From NCBI GenBank assembly GCA_039180875.1, contig JBCDCY010000007.1, forward strand, positions 1-64,000: a stretch of 64,000 nucleotides of DNA, given 5' to 3'. Of this stretch, positions 16,146 through 26,264 are shown in pieces. A model generated the notes under the pieces. That model saw only the letters and a list, made by a program, of their open reading frames with translations, had not been told where the DNA came from and ran no database searches. Position 1 is the first letter of the stretch. Every line of letters begins with the position of its first letter. Origin of the DNA: JBCDCY01 sp039180875 (GTDB taxonomy: Bacteria > Pseudomonadota > Alphaproteobacteria > Rhodobacterales > Rhodobacteraceae). Position numbers and translations under genes: made by a program.

Positions 16146-16627
16146 TGCGACGCATTCTCCCCCTGGCCTTCGCCCTCCTCCTCGCCCTGCCGGCGGCCGC
16201 CCAAGACGAGGTCGCCGACATGCAGGAGCGCGAGGGCTGGCGCGTTATCCGGACCGATATGAGCTACGAGGACCTGCTGGCCCGGATGGAGGAGGCGATC
16301 GCCGCGAACCGCATGGGCCTCGTCACCAATGCAGGCCCGACCGGCGTGGCGCGCAATCGCGGGGTGGATATCCCGGGCAACCGCGTGCTCGGCGTCTTCA
16401 ACAACGTGATTGCGGTACGCACTCTCCGCATCTCCACGGCTGCGATGATCGAGGCGCCGATCCGGTTCTACGTGACCGAGAACCAGGACGGCACGGCGAC
16501 GCTGAGCTGGAAGGAGCCCTCGACCGTCTTCGCCCCCTATATCGAAGAGGCCGGGCGCGAGCTGGGCGAGATCGCCGCCGAGCTCGACCAGAAGTTCGAG
16601 GCGATCGCGGAAGACGCCACGCAATAG
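16145..16627 (+). CDS. secreted DUF302 domain protein
   Basis: A 160-residue protein with a clear Sec signal peptide (MRRILPLAFALLLALPAAAQ, cleavage after about residue 19-20) and then a DUF302 domain: YEDLLARMEEAIAANRMGLV and a central NRVLGVFNN. The ATG overlaps the YeeE stop as TGATG. DUF302 proteins are small periplasmic or soluble proteins of unknown function, often found near sulfur or metal genes. The coupling suggests it serves the transporter, for instance by binding its substrate. Confidence 0.85.
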   Translation: MRRILPLAFALLLALPAAAQDEVADMQEREGWRVIRTDMSYEDLLARMEEAIAANRMGLVTNAGPTGVARNRGVDIPGNRVLGVFNNVIAVRTLRISTAAMIEAPIRFYVTENQDGTATLSWKEPSTVFAPYIEEAGRELGEIAAELDQKFEAIAEDATQ

Positions 16628-16755
16628 GCGCTCAGGAAACAGCCTTCACCCGCCGGTCGATCAGTTTCCCTTTCAGCAACGATCTCTCCCCTCCTTGCGG
16701 CTTTATTTCCGCAGCCTCGGCCGCACATTACGGCTGAGAAACCGGAGGACGGATC

Positions 16756-17745
16756 ATGGGTCTGCTTGTCGAAGGGGTTTGGAAGACCGATTGGTACGAC
16801 ACGAAGTCCACCGGCGGGAAATTCGTGCGCCAGGACGCGGGGTTTCGGAACTGGGTCACTGCCGACGGCAGCCCGGGGCCAAGCGGTACGGGCGGCTTCA
16901 AGGCGGAGAGCGGGCGCTACCACCTCTACATCTCCCACGCCTGCCCCTGGGCCCACCGCGCCCTGATCTTCCACGCACTCAAGGGCTTGGAGGAGCATAT
17001 CTCCGTCAGCGTCGTCCATCCCGACATGTTCGACGACGGCTGGACCTTCGAGGCGGATTATGAAGGGGCGACCGGCGACACCCTGCTCGGCAAATCGTTC
17101 CTGCGCGAGGTCTATGTCGCCGCCAAGGCCGACTATACCGGTCGGGTGACCGTCCCGGTGCTGTGGGACAAGGCGACCGACACCATCGTCTCGAACGAAT
17201 CGTCCGAGATCATTCGGATGTTCAATTCAGCCTTCGAGGGGCTCGGCGCCACGGGACCCGATTTCTACCCGGCCGATTTGCACGACGCCATCGCCGAGGT
17301 AAACGACCGGGTCTATGGCGGCGTCAACAATGGCGTCTACAAGTCGGGCTTCGCCACCACCCAAGCGGCCTACGACGAGGCGGTCGGCGCGCTCTTCGAC
17401 ACCATGGACTGGCTGGAGGCGCGGCTCGCCACCCAGCGCTACCTGGCGGGTGAGCGGGTGACGGAGGCCGACTGGCGGCTGGCCACCACCCTTTTCCGCT
17501 TCGATCCCGTCTATGTCGGCCACTTCAAGTGCAACAAGCGCCGGCTGGTCGATTACCCCAACCTTTGGGCCTATACCCGCGAGCTCTACCAATGGCCCGG
17601 GGTCGCGGCGACGGTGAATTTCGACCACATCGTGCGCCACTACCATGCCAGTCACACCTCGATTAATCCCCACCGGATTGTGCCCATCGGGCCGCAAATC
17701 GACTGGCACGAACCCCACGGTCGCGACGTGTTGAAGGCCGCCTGA
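16756..17745 (+). CDS. glutathionyl-hydroquinone reductase (Xi-class GST)
   Basis: A 329-residue Xi-class glutathione transferase that reduces glutathionyl-hydroquinones. The catalytic C63-P-W-A motif lies in HACPWAHRAL. SNESSEIIRMFNSAF near residues 140-154 binds glutathione, and the C-terminal helical domain contains YLAGERVTEADWRLATTLFRFD. The length fits YqjG/PcpF-type enzymes. It stands alone between the DUF302 gene and cobD, with its own 128-bp upstream gap. A role in quinone or oxidative-stress housekeeping is inferred. Confidence 0.93.
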   Translation: MGLLVEGVWKTDWYDTKSTGGKFVRQDAGFRNWVTADGSPGPSGTGGFKAESGRYHLYISHACPWAHRALIFHALKGLEEHISVSVVHPDMFDDGWTFEADYEGATGDTLLGKSFLREVYVAAKADYTGRVTVPVLWDKATDTIVSNESSEIIRMFNSAFEGLGATGPDFYPADLHDAIAEVNDRVYGGVNNGVYKSGFATTQAAYDEAVGALFDTMDWLEARLATQRYLAGERVTEADWRLATTLFRFDPVYVGHFKCNKRRLVDYPNLWAYTRELYQWPGVAATVNFDHIVRHYHASHTSINPHRIVPIGPQIDWHEPHGRDVLKAA

Positions 17746-17858
17746 ACCCACCGCGATCGTCTCAAATCGCAATCAGGAGTTGACGAGGCCCACCTCCCTG
17801 GGCTCCGGTATCGGCCGCGTTCGAGAGGACGCGATCGGGTCTGGAGAGGGGGACCTCG

Positions 17859-18788
17859 ATGAGCAACGTAGAGATTCTGTTGCTCGCCCTGCTGCTCGAC
17901 GCAGTGCTGGGCGAGCCCGAGGGGATTTGGTCGCGCATCCCGCATCCCGTGGTGCTGATGGGGCGCGCCATCGAGTGGGTCGAGGCTCGGTTCAACCGCG
18001 GCGGCGCAGCGCGACTGCTGGGTGCCTTGGCGCTGCTGCTGCTCATCGTGTTGGTCGGCGGCATCGCCTTCGCCATCGCGCTGATCCCTGACCTCGGCAT
18101 TCTGGAGCTGATCGGCGCGGCCATCCTGCTCTCGCACCGCAGCCTCTCCGACCACGTCCGCGCGGTGGCCCGGGCCCTGCCCTACAGTCTCGACGCCAGT
18201 CGGCGGGCGGTGGGGCAGATCGTCGGGCGGGAGACCCACAACCTCGACGACAGCGGCGTCTCCCGCGCGGCGATCGAGACGACGGCGGAGAACTTCTCGG
18301 ACGGCGTCGTGGCGCCCGCCTTCTGGTTTCTGGTCGCCGGCCTGCCGGGCATCGCCATCTACAAGCTGGTCAACACCGCCGACAGCATGATCGGCCACCG
18401 GACGGAACGGCTGGAAGCCTTCGGCTGGGCCTCCGCCCGCCTCGACGACCTGCTGAACTTCGCCCCGGCACGGATCGCCGGCCTGCTGATCGCCCTCGGC
18501 GCCTGGTCGGCCGACGCGATCGAGGTGATGGTGAGCGAGGCGGCGCTGCACCGCTCCGCCACCGCCGGTTGGCCCGAGGGGGCGCTGGCCGGGGCGCTCG
18601 GCGTCGCGCTTTCCGGCCCGCGGGTCTACGATGGGGTGGCGACAGACGATCCCTACCTCAATGCCGAAGCCCGGCGAAAGCTGGACTTCACCGACATCTA
18701 CGACGCGCTCGCCATCATCTGGTCGGCCTGGGCGGTGCTGGCGGCCCTGATCGCCGTGCCGGCAATCGTGTTCGCCTTCTACGTCTGA
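17859..18788 (+). CDS. cobD: adenosylcobinamide-phosphate synthase (CobD/CbiB)
   Basis: A 309-residue membrane protein that joins aminopropanol phosphate to adenosylcobyric acid in cobalamin synthesis. Signatures are ALLLDAVLGEP and IPHPVVLMGRAIEWVE at the N-terminus, LDDSGVSRAAIETTAENFSDG near 128-148, and LVNTADSMIGHRTERLE near 169-185. The ATG follows a GGAGAGGGGGACCTCG stretch. No other cobalamin gene and no B12 riboswitch is visible in the 113-bp leader. Confidence 0.95.
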   Translation: MSNVEILLLALLLDAVLGEPEGIWSRIPHPVVLMGRAIEWVEARFNRGGAARLLGALALLLLIVLVGGIAFAIALIPDLGILELIGAAILLSHRSLSDHVRAVARALPYSLDASRRAVGQIVGRETHNLDDSGVSRAAIETTAENFSDGVVAPAFWFLVAGLPGIAIYKLVNTADSMIGHRTERLEAFGWASARLDDLLNFAPARIAGLLIALGAWSADAIEVMVSEAALHRSATAGWPEGALAGALGVALSGPRVYDGVATDDPYLNAEARRKLDFTDIYDALAIIWSAWAVLAALIAVPAIVFAFYV

Positions 18789-18898
18789 GGCCCGGGTTGC
18801 GACCGATTGCGCCGTCGCCGTAGACAGCGCGGCGAAAGCGCCTATCGTTCCGGGTCGCAACGACCACCACCCAGCGCTGCGCAAGGAGAGCTCCGTCG

Positions 18899-21199
18899 AT
18901 GCAGAAATTTGGCGTCAGCCAGCCCGTCCGCCGCAAGGAGGACATCCGCTTCCTCAATGGCACCGGCCGCTATGTCGACGACATCGCCCCGGCCGAGGCG
19001 GCGGTCGCGCTTTTCGTGCGTTCTCCCGTCGCCCATGCCCGGATCACTGAGCTCGATGTGGCGGAGGCGCGGGCGGCCGACGGCGTGCTCGCCGTGCTGA
19101 CCGCAGCCGATCTTGACGGCGCGGTGAAGAACAGCGTCGACAGCTCGCCCGTGCGCAACCGCGACGGCAGCAAGGGCGCGACGCCCCGGCGCCCGATCCT
19201 TGCGGATGAGCGGGTGCGCTATGTCGGCGAGGCGATGGCGGCGGTGATCGCCCGCGACCGGGCCGCGGCCTTGGCGGCGGCGGACCTCGTCGTCGTCGAC
19301 TACGACGATCTGCCGGTACATATGGAGGTCGCCGTAGGTGGCGCCGGCATCCACGACGAGGCGCCGGAAAACCGCGCCTATGACTGGGCCTACGGCGACG
19401 AGGACGCAACGAAGGCCGCCTTCGCCGCCGCCGCCCACCATGTCAGCCTCGACATCGTCGACAACCGGGTCTTCGCCAATCCGATGGAGCCCCGCGGCGC
19501 CTACGCCGAATGGGACGGCGCGCGTCTGCATGTCAGCGTCAACGGCCAAGGCGTCTGGGGCCTAAAGAGCGAGCTCGCGGCCAAGCTGGGATTGGAGGCC
19601 GAGGCGATCCGCGTGACCAACCCCGATGTCGGCGGCGGCTTCGGCATGAAGGGTTTCAACTACCCCGAACACTTCGTCGTCGCCCATGCCGCCCGCCTGC
19701 TCGGCCAGCCGGTACGCTGGATGGCCGACCGCAGTGAAAGCCACCTGACCGACAATGGCGGGCGCGATCTGATCACCCGGGCCGAGGCCGCGTTCGACGC
19801 TGATCACCGGCTGCAGGCGCTGCGCTTCCACACCGTCTCCAACCTCGGCGCCTATAACGGCCCCTTCGGCCAGTTCATCCAATCCGAGCTGGCCCTCAAG
19901 GTGCTGACCGGCGTCTACGACGTGCAGACGGTCTTCTTCCACGTCGAGGGGGTCTACACCAACACCACCCCCGTCGATGCCTATCGCGGCGCCGGCCGGC
20001 CCGAAGCGATCTATGTGCTCGAGCGACTGATGGACTATTCAGCCCGGCAATTGGGCCTCGATCCCTTCGCGCTCCGCCGGCAGAACTTCATCCCGAGGGC
20101 CCAGTTCCCCTACCGCACCGCCTCGGGCGAACTCTACGACGTGGGCGATTTCGACCGGGTGCTCGACCGGGCGCTGACGGAGGCGGACGTGGCGGGCTTT
20201 GCCGCGCGCAAGAAGGCCAGCGCCGCGGCCGGCAAACTGCGCGGGCTCGGGCTCAGCTACTACATCGAGTCGATCCTCGGCGCCCAGAACGAGACCACGA
20301 AGATCGAGTTCGCCGAGGATGGCGACGTGAACCTCTATGTCGGCACCCAGTCGAACGGCCAGGGGCATGAGACGGTGTTCGCCCAGATCCTGCACGAACG
20401 CTCCGGCATCCCGTTCGAGCGTATCCGCATGGTGCAGGGCGACAGCGACCGGATCGCCACCGGCGGCGGCACTGGCGGCTCACGCTCCGTCACCATGCAG
20501 GGCAACTCGATCAACGTCGCGGCCGACGAGATGATCGCCCGCTTCCAACCGCTCGCCGAGGAGGAGTTGGAGGCCGCCGCCGCCGACATCGTCTTTGAGG
20601 CCGGCGCCTTCCGGGTGGCCGGCACCGACCGCGAGGTCGACCTGATGACCCTGGCCGCGCGGGCGCGGGAGGGCGGCCAGATCGAGCTTCTGATGACGGA
20701 GAAGGAAAGCACGGTCCCCGGCCGCTCCTACCCCAACGGCGCCCATATCGCCGAGGTGGAGGTCGATCCCGAGACCGGCGTCACGCAGTGCGTGAAATAC
20801 ACTGTGGTTGACGATTTCGGCGTGCTGATGAACCCGATGCTGGCCGAAGGCCAGGTGCATGGCGGCGTGGCCCAGGGCATCGGCCAAGCGATCACCGAAC
20901 AGGTGGTCTACGACGAGGACGGCCAGCTCCTCTCCGGCACCTTCATGGACTACGCCATGCCCCGGGCCGACGACGTGCCGATGATCCCGTTCCATGCCGA
21001 GCTCGTACCCTCGACCGCCAACGACATCGGCATGAAGGGCTGCGGAGAGGCCGGCACCGTCGGCGCGCTCGCCGCCGTCACCAACGCCGCCCTCGACGCG
21101 GTGTGGGAGGCCGGCGTCACCCACATCGACATGCCCCTCACCCCGGTCCGCATGTGGTCCTGGCTCAACGACGCAAAGCCCGCGCAGGCCGCCGAGTAG
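18899..21199 (+). CDS. orphan CoxL-type molybdenum hydroxylase large subunit
   Basis: The 766-residue protein is a xanthine-oxidase-family molybdopterin-cytosine-dinucleotide subunit. It shows GVSQPVRRKEDIRFLNGTGRY at the N-terminus, PDVGGGFGMKGFNYPEH, the loop A361-Y-R-G-A-G-R367, GTQSNGQGHETVFAQ, and the catalytic glutamate E717 in GCGEAGTVGA. The AYRGAGR loop is the form II type rather than the AYRCSFR of true CO dehydrogenase, so the substrate is unknown. The usual FAD and [2Fe-2S] subunit genes are not adjacent, since cobD is upstream and acs converges downstream. The partners must be elsewhere or absent. Confidence 0.87.
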   Translation: MQKFGVSQPVRRKEDIRFLNGTGRYVDDIAPAEAAVALFVRSPVAHARITELDVAEARAADGVLAVLTAADLDGAVKNSVDSSPVRNRDGSKGATPRRPILADERVRYVGEAMAAVIARDRAAALAAADLVVVDYDDLPVHMEVAVGGAGIHDEAPENRAYDWAYGDEDATKAAFAAAAHHVSLDIVDNRVFANPMEPRGAYAEWDGARLHVSVNGQGVWGLKSELAAKLGLEAEAIRVTNPDVGGGFGMKGFNYPEHFVVAHAARLLGQPVRWMADRSESHLTDNGGRDLITRAEAAFDADHRLQALRFHTVSNLGAYNGPFGQFIQSELALKVLTGVYDVQTVFFHVEGVYTNTTPVDAYRGAGRPEAIYVLERLMDYSARQLGLDPFALRRQNFIPRAQFPYRTASGELYDVGDFDRVLDRALTEADVAGFAARKKASAAAGKLRGLGLSYYIESILGAQNETTKIEFAEDGDVNLYVGTQSNGQGHETVFAQILHERSGIPFERIRMVQGDSDRIATGGGTGGSRSVTMQGNSINVAADEMIARFQPLAEEELEAAAADIVFEAGAFRVAGTDREVDLMTLAARAREGGQIELLMTEKESTVPGRSYPNGAHIAEVEVDPETGVTQCVKYTVVDDFGVLMNPMLAEGQVHGGVAQGIGQAITEQVVYDEDGQLLSGTFMDYAMPRADDVPMIPFHAELVPSTANDIGMKGCGEAGTVGALAAVTNAALDAVWEAGVTHIDMPLTPVRMWSWLNDAKPAQAAE

Positions 21200-21221
21200 C
21201 CAGCAGACCCGCGCCACGTCG

Positions 21222-21297
21222 CGGTCCGGCGGCCGGGTCAAGCCTCGCCAAAGGCGACCGCCGAAGGCGGCTCGGGCTTGACCCGGCCGCCGGACCG
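21222..21297. repeat. 76-bp cloverleaf-like palindromic element
   Basis: Arms 21222-21244 and 21275-21297 are 23-bp perfect reverse complements. Between them are two further perfect hairpins: TCGCC-AAA-GGCGA (21245-21257) and CCGCC-GAA-GGCGG (21258-21270), then a CTCG linker. Folded, it is a long stem carrying two small arms. It lies 22 nt past the CoxL-type stop. The GGGTCAAGCC core resembles dispersed alphaproteobacterial palindromes, but no second copy is in this window. Confidence 0.8.
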
Positions 21298-21316
21298 CAC
21301 ACCCTCGACCAGGCGT

Positions 21317-21343
21317 CTTGAGGAGGCAGAAAGCCTCCTCAAG
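21317..21343. terminator. 11-bp perfect hairpin in convergent intergenic region
   Basis: CTTGAGGAGGC (21317-21327) pairs perfectly with 21333-21343 around AGAAA. An A8 run follows at about 21355. That is on the wrong side for a U-tract of either strand, so terminator function is by position only. Confidence 0.45.
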
Positions 21344-21450
21344 CGCGTCTCAGCAAAAAAAAGATCCCCTGACCCTCAAACAAGACCAGCCCCCGAGGCC
21401 CCCAACCGCTGAAGGATCGGCCGCAGGCCGACCCGGAAGCCAGACGTCGC

Positions 21451-21469
21451 CGGGGCGCATCGCGCCCCG
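21451..21469 (-). terminator. GC hairpin directly after acs
   Basis: CGGGGCGC (21451-21458) pairs with GCGCCCCG (21462-21469) around ATC, five nt past the acs stop on the minus strand. There is no T-run. Confidence 0.45.
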
Positions 21470-21474
21470 ACCGC

Positions 21475-23415
<1,941 letters not shown>

Positions 23416-23487
23416 GGGTCCGAGGTCCTGGCTTCGGGGTCGCGCTGGCCCAGCCGGTCGACGGGACAGCGCCGGTCTAGTGATCGC

Positions 23488-23520
23488 GCGTGTGCGCTCA
23501 CCTAGGTGCAGGGCACACGC
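23488..23520 (-). terminator. nested palindrome between the ABC operon and acs
   Basis: Outer arms GCGTGTGC (23488-23495) and GCACACGC (23513-23520) are perfect, and an inner perfect palindrome CACCTAGGTG spans 23499-23508. It starts 7 nt past the livF-type stop. It probably ends or attenuates the importer transcript before acs, though a regulator site at CACCTAGGTG is an alternative. Confidence 0.5.
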
Positions 23521-23526
23521 AGCCGG

Positions 23527-24291
23527 CTACAACGCCAGATATTCCTGCCGCAGATCGGCGTTGTCGAGCACCTCTTTCGCGGTGCCGTCGAAGACGATCT
23601 CGCCCATGTCGAGGATAATGGCGCGATCTGCGAGGTTGAGCGCCGCGATGACGTTCTGCTCCACGATCACGGTGGTCATGCCCACGCTCTTGATCTCTTC
23701 GAGCGTGCGCTCGAGTTCCTGCACGATGACGGGGGCCAGGCCCTCGAACGGTTCGTCGAGCAGCAGCAGCTTCACGTCCCGGGCAAGCGTCCGGCCGATG
23801 GCGAGCATCTGCTGCTCGCCGCCGGAGAGCGTCACGCCCTCCTGCTTGCGCCGCTCCGCCAGGCGCGGGAAGAGGTTGTAGATGCGGTCGATCGACCAGC
23901 CATGGGGCGGTGCGATCTGGGCGAGCTGCAGGTTCTCCTCCACCGACAGGCCGGGGATGATGCGGCGATCCTCCGGCACCAGACCGATGCCAGCCGAGGA
24001 TGCCTGGAACGCCTTCATCTCGTGCACCGGCTGGTGGTCGAGCCAAATCTCGCCCCGCCGCACCTCGGGCGTGCCGGTGCGGGCGATGGCCCGCAGGGTC
24101 GAGGTCTTGCCAGCGCCGTTCCGGCCGAGCAGCGCGACGATCTCCCCCTCGTGCACGTTGAAGCTGATGCCCTGCACGATGTAGCTCTCGCCATAGTAGG
24201 CGTGCACATCCCAGACGGAGAAGTAGGCCGGCGCGCTCGCCCCGACATTGGCTTGCACGCTGGCGCTTGCGGTCGCTGCTTCGTCGCTCAT
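23527..24291 (-). CDS. livF: ABC transporter ATP-binding protein, LivF type
   Basis: A 254-residue ATPase of the branched-chain-amino-acid/amide (HAAT) importer family. It has Walker A LLGRNGAGKTSTLRAI, the signature LSGGEQQMLAIGRTL, and Walker B LLLLDEPFEGLAPVIV with the switch His position read as IVEQN. The ATG at 24291 is chosen because AAGGGA precedes it by 9 nt. An ATG at 24312 that overlaps the LivG stop (ATGA) is a good alternative adding seven residues. The N-terminal 25 residues before the ABC domain are unusually Ala-rich. It energises the importer encoded upstream. Confidence 0.92.
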   Translation of the reverse strand: MSDEAATASASVQANVGASAPAYFSVWDVHAYYGESYIVQGISFNVHEGEIVALLGRNGAGKTSTLRAIARTGTPEVRRGEIWLDHQPVHEMKAFQASSAGIGLVPEDRRIIPGLSVEENLQLAQIAPPHGWSIDRIYNLFPRLAERRKQEGVTLSGGEQQMLAIGRTLARDVKLLLLDEPFEGLAPVIVQELERTLEEIKSVGMTTVIVEQNVIAALNLADRAIILDMGEIVFDGTAKEVLDNADLRQEYLAL

Positions 24292-24311
24292 GCTTAGATC
24301 CCTTGGGCTCA

Positions 24312-25067
24312 TCAATGCGCCCCTCCCAGATAGGCCTCCTGGACCTTCGGATTGCCTTTGATGTTCTCGGGCGTGTCTTCGACGATCACCGTGCCCTGGG
24401 CCAGGACGCTGATCTTGTCGGCCAGGCTGAAGACCACGTGCATGTCATGCTCGATCACCACCTTGGTGATGCCGCGGCTCTCACCGATGTGCTTTAAGAG
24501 GTCGATGGTGTTGTTGGTGTCGGCCCGGCTCATACCGGCCGTCGGCTCATCGAGCAGCAGCAGCTCCGGATCCTGGGTCAGGCACATCGCCATCTCCAGC
24601 CGACGTTTGTCCCCGCGGGAGAGGGCGGAGGCCGGCATCTCGGTCTTCGAGACCAGGCCGACATCGCTCAGCACATGCTCCGCCTGATCTCGGATCTCGG
24701 CATCCTTGGCGACCCGGGCGAGCATGTTGACGGCGAAGGCGCCGTCGCGGTGGGCGAAGGCGGGGATCATCACGTTCTCGATCACGGTGAGCTCGTCGAA
24801 GATCTCCGGCGTCTGGAAGACGCGGCTGACGCCGAGCTGGTTGATCTCATGCGGCTTGCGCCCGAGCAGGCTCTTGTCCTTGAACATCACGGTGCCGGTG
24901 TCGGGCATCAGCCGGCCGACGAAGCAGTTGAGCAGCGTCGACTTGCCGGCGCCGTTCGGCCCGATGATGGCATGGACGGAGCCCTTCTCGACCGTGAGGT
25001 TGACGTTGTCGAGCGCCTGCAGACCGCCGAAGCGCTTGTTGACGTTCTGAACTTCAAGAATGCCCAT
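24312..25067 (-). CDS. livG: ABC transporter ATP-binding protein, LivG type
   Basis: A 251-residue ATPase partner of the LivF-type protein. Walker A is IIGPNGAGKSTLLNC, Walker B is ELLLLDEPTAGM, and the switch is VVIEHDMHVV. The signature loop reads ALSRGDKRRLEMAM, where most ABC proteins have LSGGQ/LSHGE, as in some HAAT members. The long open frame upstream is out of context with LivM. The ATG at 25067 gives MGILEVQNVNKRFGG, the normal N-terminus, 11 nt after the livM stop. Confidence 0.92.
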   Translation of the reverse strand: MGILEVQNVNKRFGGLQALDNVNLTVEKGSVHAIIGPNGAGKSTLLNCFVGRLMPDTGTVMFKDKSLLGRKPHEINQLGVSRVFQTPEIFDELTVIENVMIPAFAHRDGAFAVNMLARVAKDAEIRDQAEHVLSDVGLVSKTEMPASALSRGDKRRLEMAMCLTQDPELLLLDEPTAGMSRADTNNTIDLLKHIGESRGITKVVIEHDMHVVFSLADKISVLAQGTVIVEDTPENIKGNPKVQEAYLGGAH

Positions 25068-25078
25068 GACGCGCCCCC

Positions 25079-26260
25079 CTACTCGGCCGGTGTGGCGCGG
25101 GCGCCATCCTCGGCCCGCGCGCTCCCGCGCCCGAGCCCGCCGATCCAGCGCAGGATCCGATTGGCCCCCTCGATCAGTCCGCCGGGCAGGAAGATCACCA
25201 CGACCATGAAGATCAGGCCGAGCGTCAGGTGCCAGCCGTCGCCCACGAACGGGCTGGTGATCCAGACCATAGCATTGGTCAGGCCCTCCGGCAAAAAGGA
25301 GAAGAAGCCGGCCAGGACCTGGTCGTTCACCTTGGAGAACACGGCCTCGAAGTACTGGATGACGCCGGCGCCGAGGATCGGGCCGAGCAGCGTGCCGGCG
25401 CCGCCGAGGATCGTCATCAGCACGACCTCGCCCGATTCCGTCCACTGCATCCGCTCCGCCCCGGCCAGCGGGTCCATCGCCGCCAGCAAACCGCCGGCAA
25501 GCCCCGCATAGGCGCCCGAGATCACGAAGGCCGCGAGCGTGTAGGGCCGGGTGTTGATGCCGGTGTAGTTCAAGCGGTTCTGGTTGGTCTTCACCGCCTT
25601 CAGCATCAGGCCGAAGGGCGAGCGGAAGATCCGCAATGCCAGATAGAACATGCCGATCATGATGATGCCGGCCAGGTAATAGCCGACGTTGAACTGCAGA
25701 GTCATGCCGGCGAATGCCGTCTCCCAGGTGTCGTTCATCTCCAACCCGAAGAGGCTCGGCACCGGCAACTGATCGCTGCTCGGCGCACCGTCGAGGATGC
25801 GCGGATCATTGAGCGACAGCTGCAGCCCCGTCTCGCCGTTGGTGATCGGCGTCAGCACCGAATAGGCGAGGGCGAAGCTCATCTGGGCAAAGGCTAACGT
25901 CAGGATCGAGAAGTAGATGCCCGAGCGCCGGAGACTGACATAGCCGATCACGAGAGCGAAGATCGAGGAGATCAGGACGGCCAACAGGATCGCCGGAATG
26001 ACGTTCATCGACAGCAGCTTGAACATCCAGACGGCGGAGTAGGAGCCGACGCCGAGGAAGGCGGCATGGCCGAACGAGAGATAGCCGGTCAGCCCGAACA
26101 GGATGTTGAAGCCGATGGCGAAGATCCCGAAGATCACGAAGCGCTGCATCAGATCGGGATAGCCCGCGCCGATCGGCGCCAGGATGAGCGGCGCGGCGAG
26201 CACCGCGATGATCACCGTGATCATCAGCACCCGGTCGCTGTTTTGGATACGCTGCAGCAT
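25079..26260 (-). CDS. livM: ABC transporter permease, LivM type
   Basis: A 393-residue inner-membrane permease. The family core NILFGLTGYLSFGHAAFLGVGSY is at about residues 53-75, LRRSGIYFSILTLAFAQM follows, and the cytoplasmic coupling motif is in GLMLKAVKTNQNRLNYTG. A stretch of about 70 residues between helices around 145-200 carries the periplasmic loop. It lies 4 nt after the livH stop. The substrate is not predictable from the permease. Context suggests a short-chain carboxylate or an amide. Confidence 0.92.
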   Translation of the reverse strand: MLQRIQNSDRVLMITVIIAVLAAPLILAPIGAGYPDLMQRFVIFGIFAIGFNILFGLTGYLSFGHAAFLGVGSYSAVWMFKLLSMNVIPAILLAVLISSIFALVIGYVSLRRSGIYFSILTLAFAQMSFALAYSVLTPITNGETGLQLSLNDPRILDGAPSSDQLPVPSLFGLEMNDTWETAFAGMTLQFNVGYYLAGIIMIGMFYLALRIFRSPFGLMLKAVKTNQNRLNYTGINTRPYTLAAFVISGAYAGLAGGLLAAMDPLAGAERMQWTESGEVVLMTILGGAGTLLGPILGAGVIQYFEAVFSKVNDQVLAGFFSFLPEGLTNAMVWITSPFVGDGWHLTLGLIFMVVVIFLPGGLIEGANRILRWIGGLGRGSARAEDGARATPAE

Positions 26261-26264
26261 GCGA

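Noticed and set aside
17746..17858. Cobalamin riboswitch upstream of cobD
   Set aside because: The gap is only 113 bp and I find no B12-box-like GCCACTG segment or the required multi-stem layout.
21222..21297. tRNA gene suggested by a 76-nt cloverleaf
   Set aside because: The outer stem is 23 bp rather than 7, there are only two small arms, and no T-loop or anticodon-arm consensus is present.
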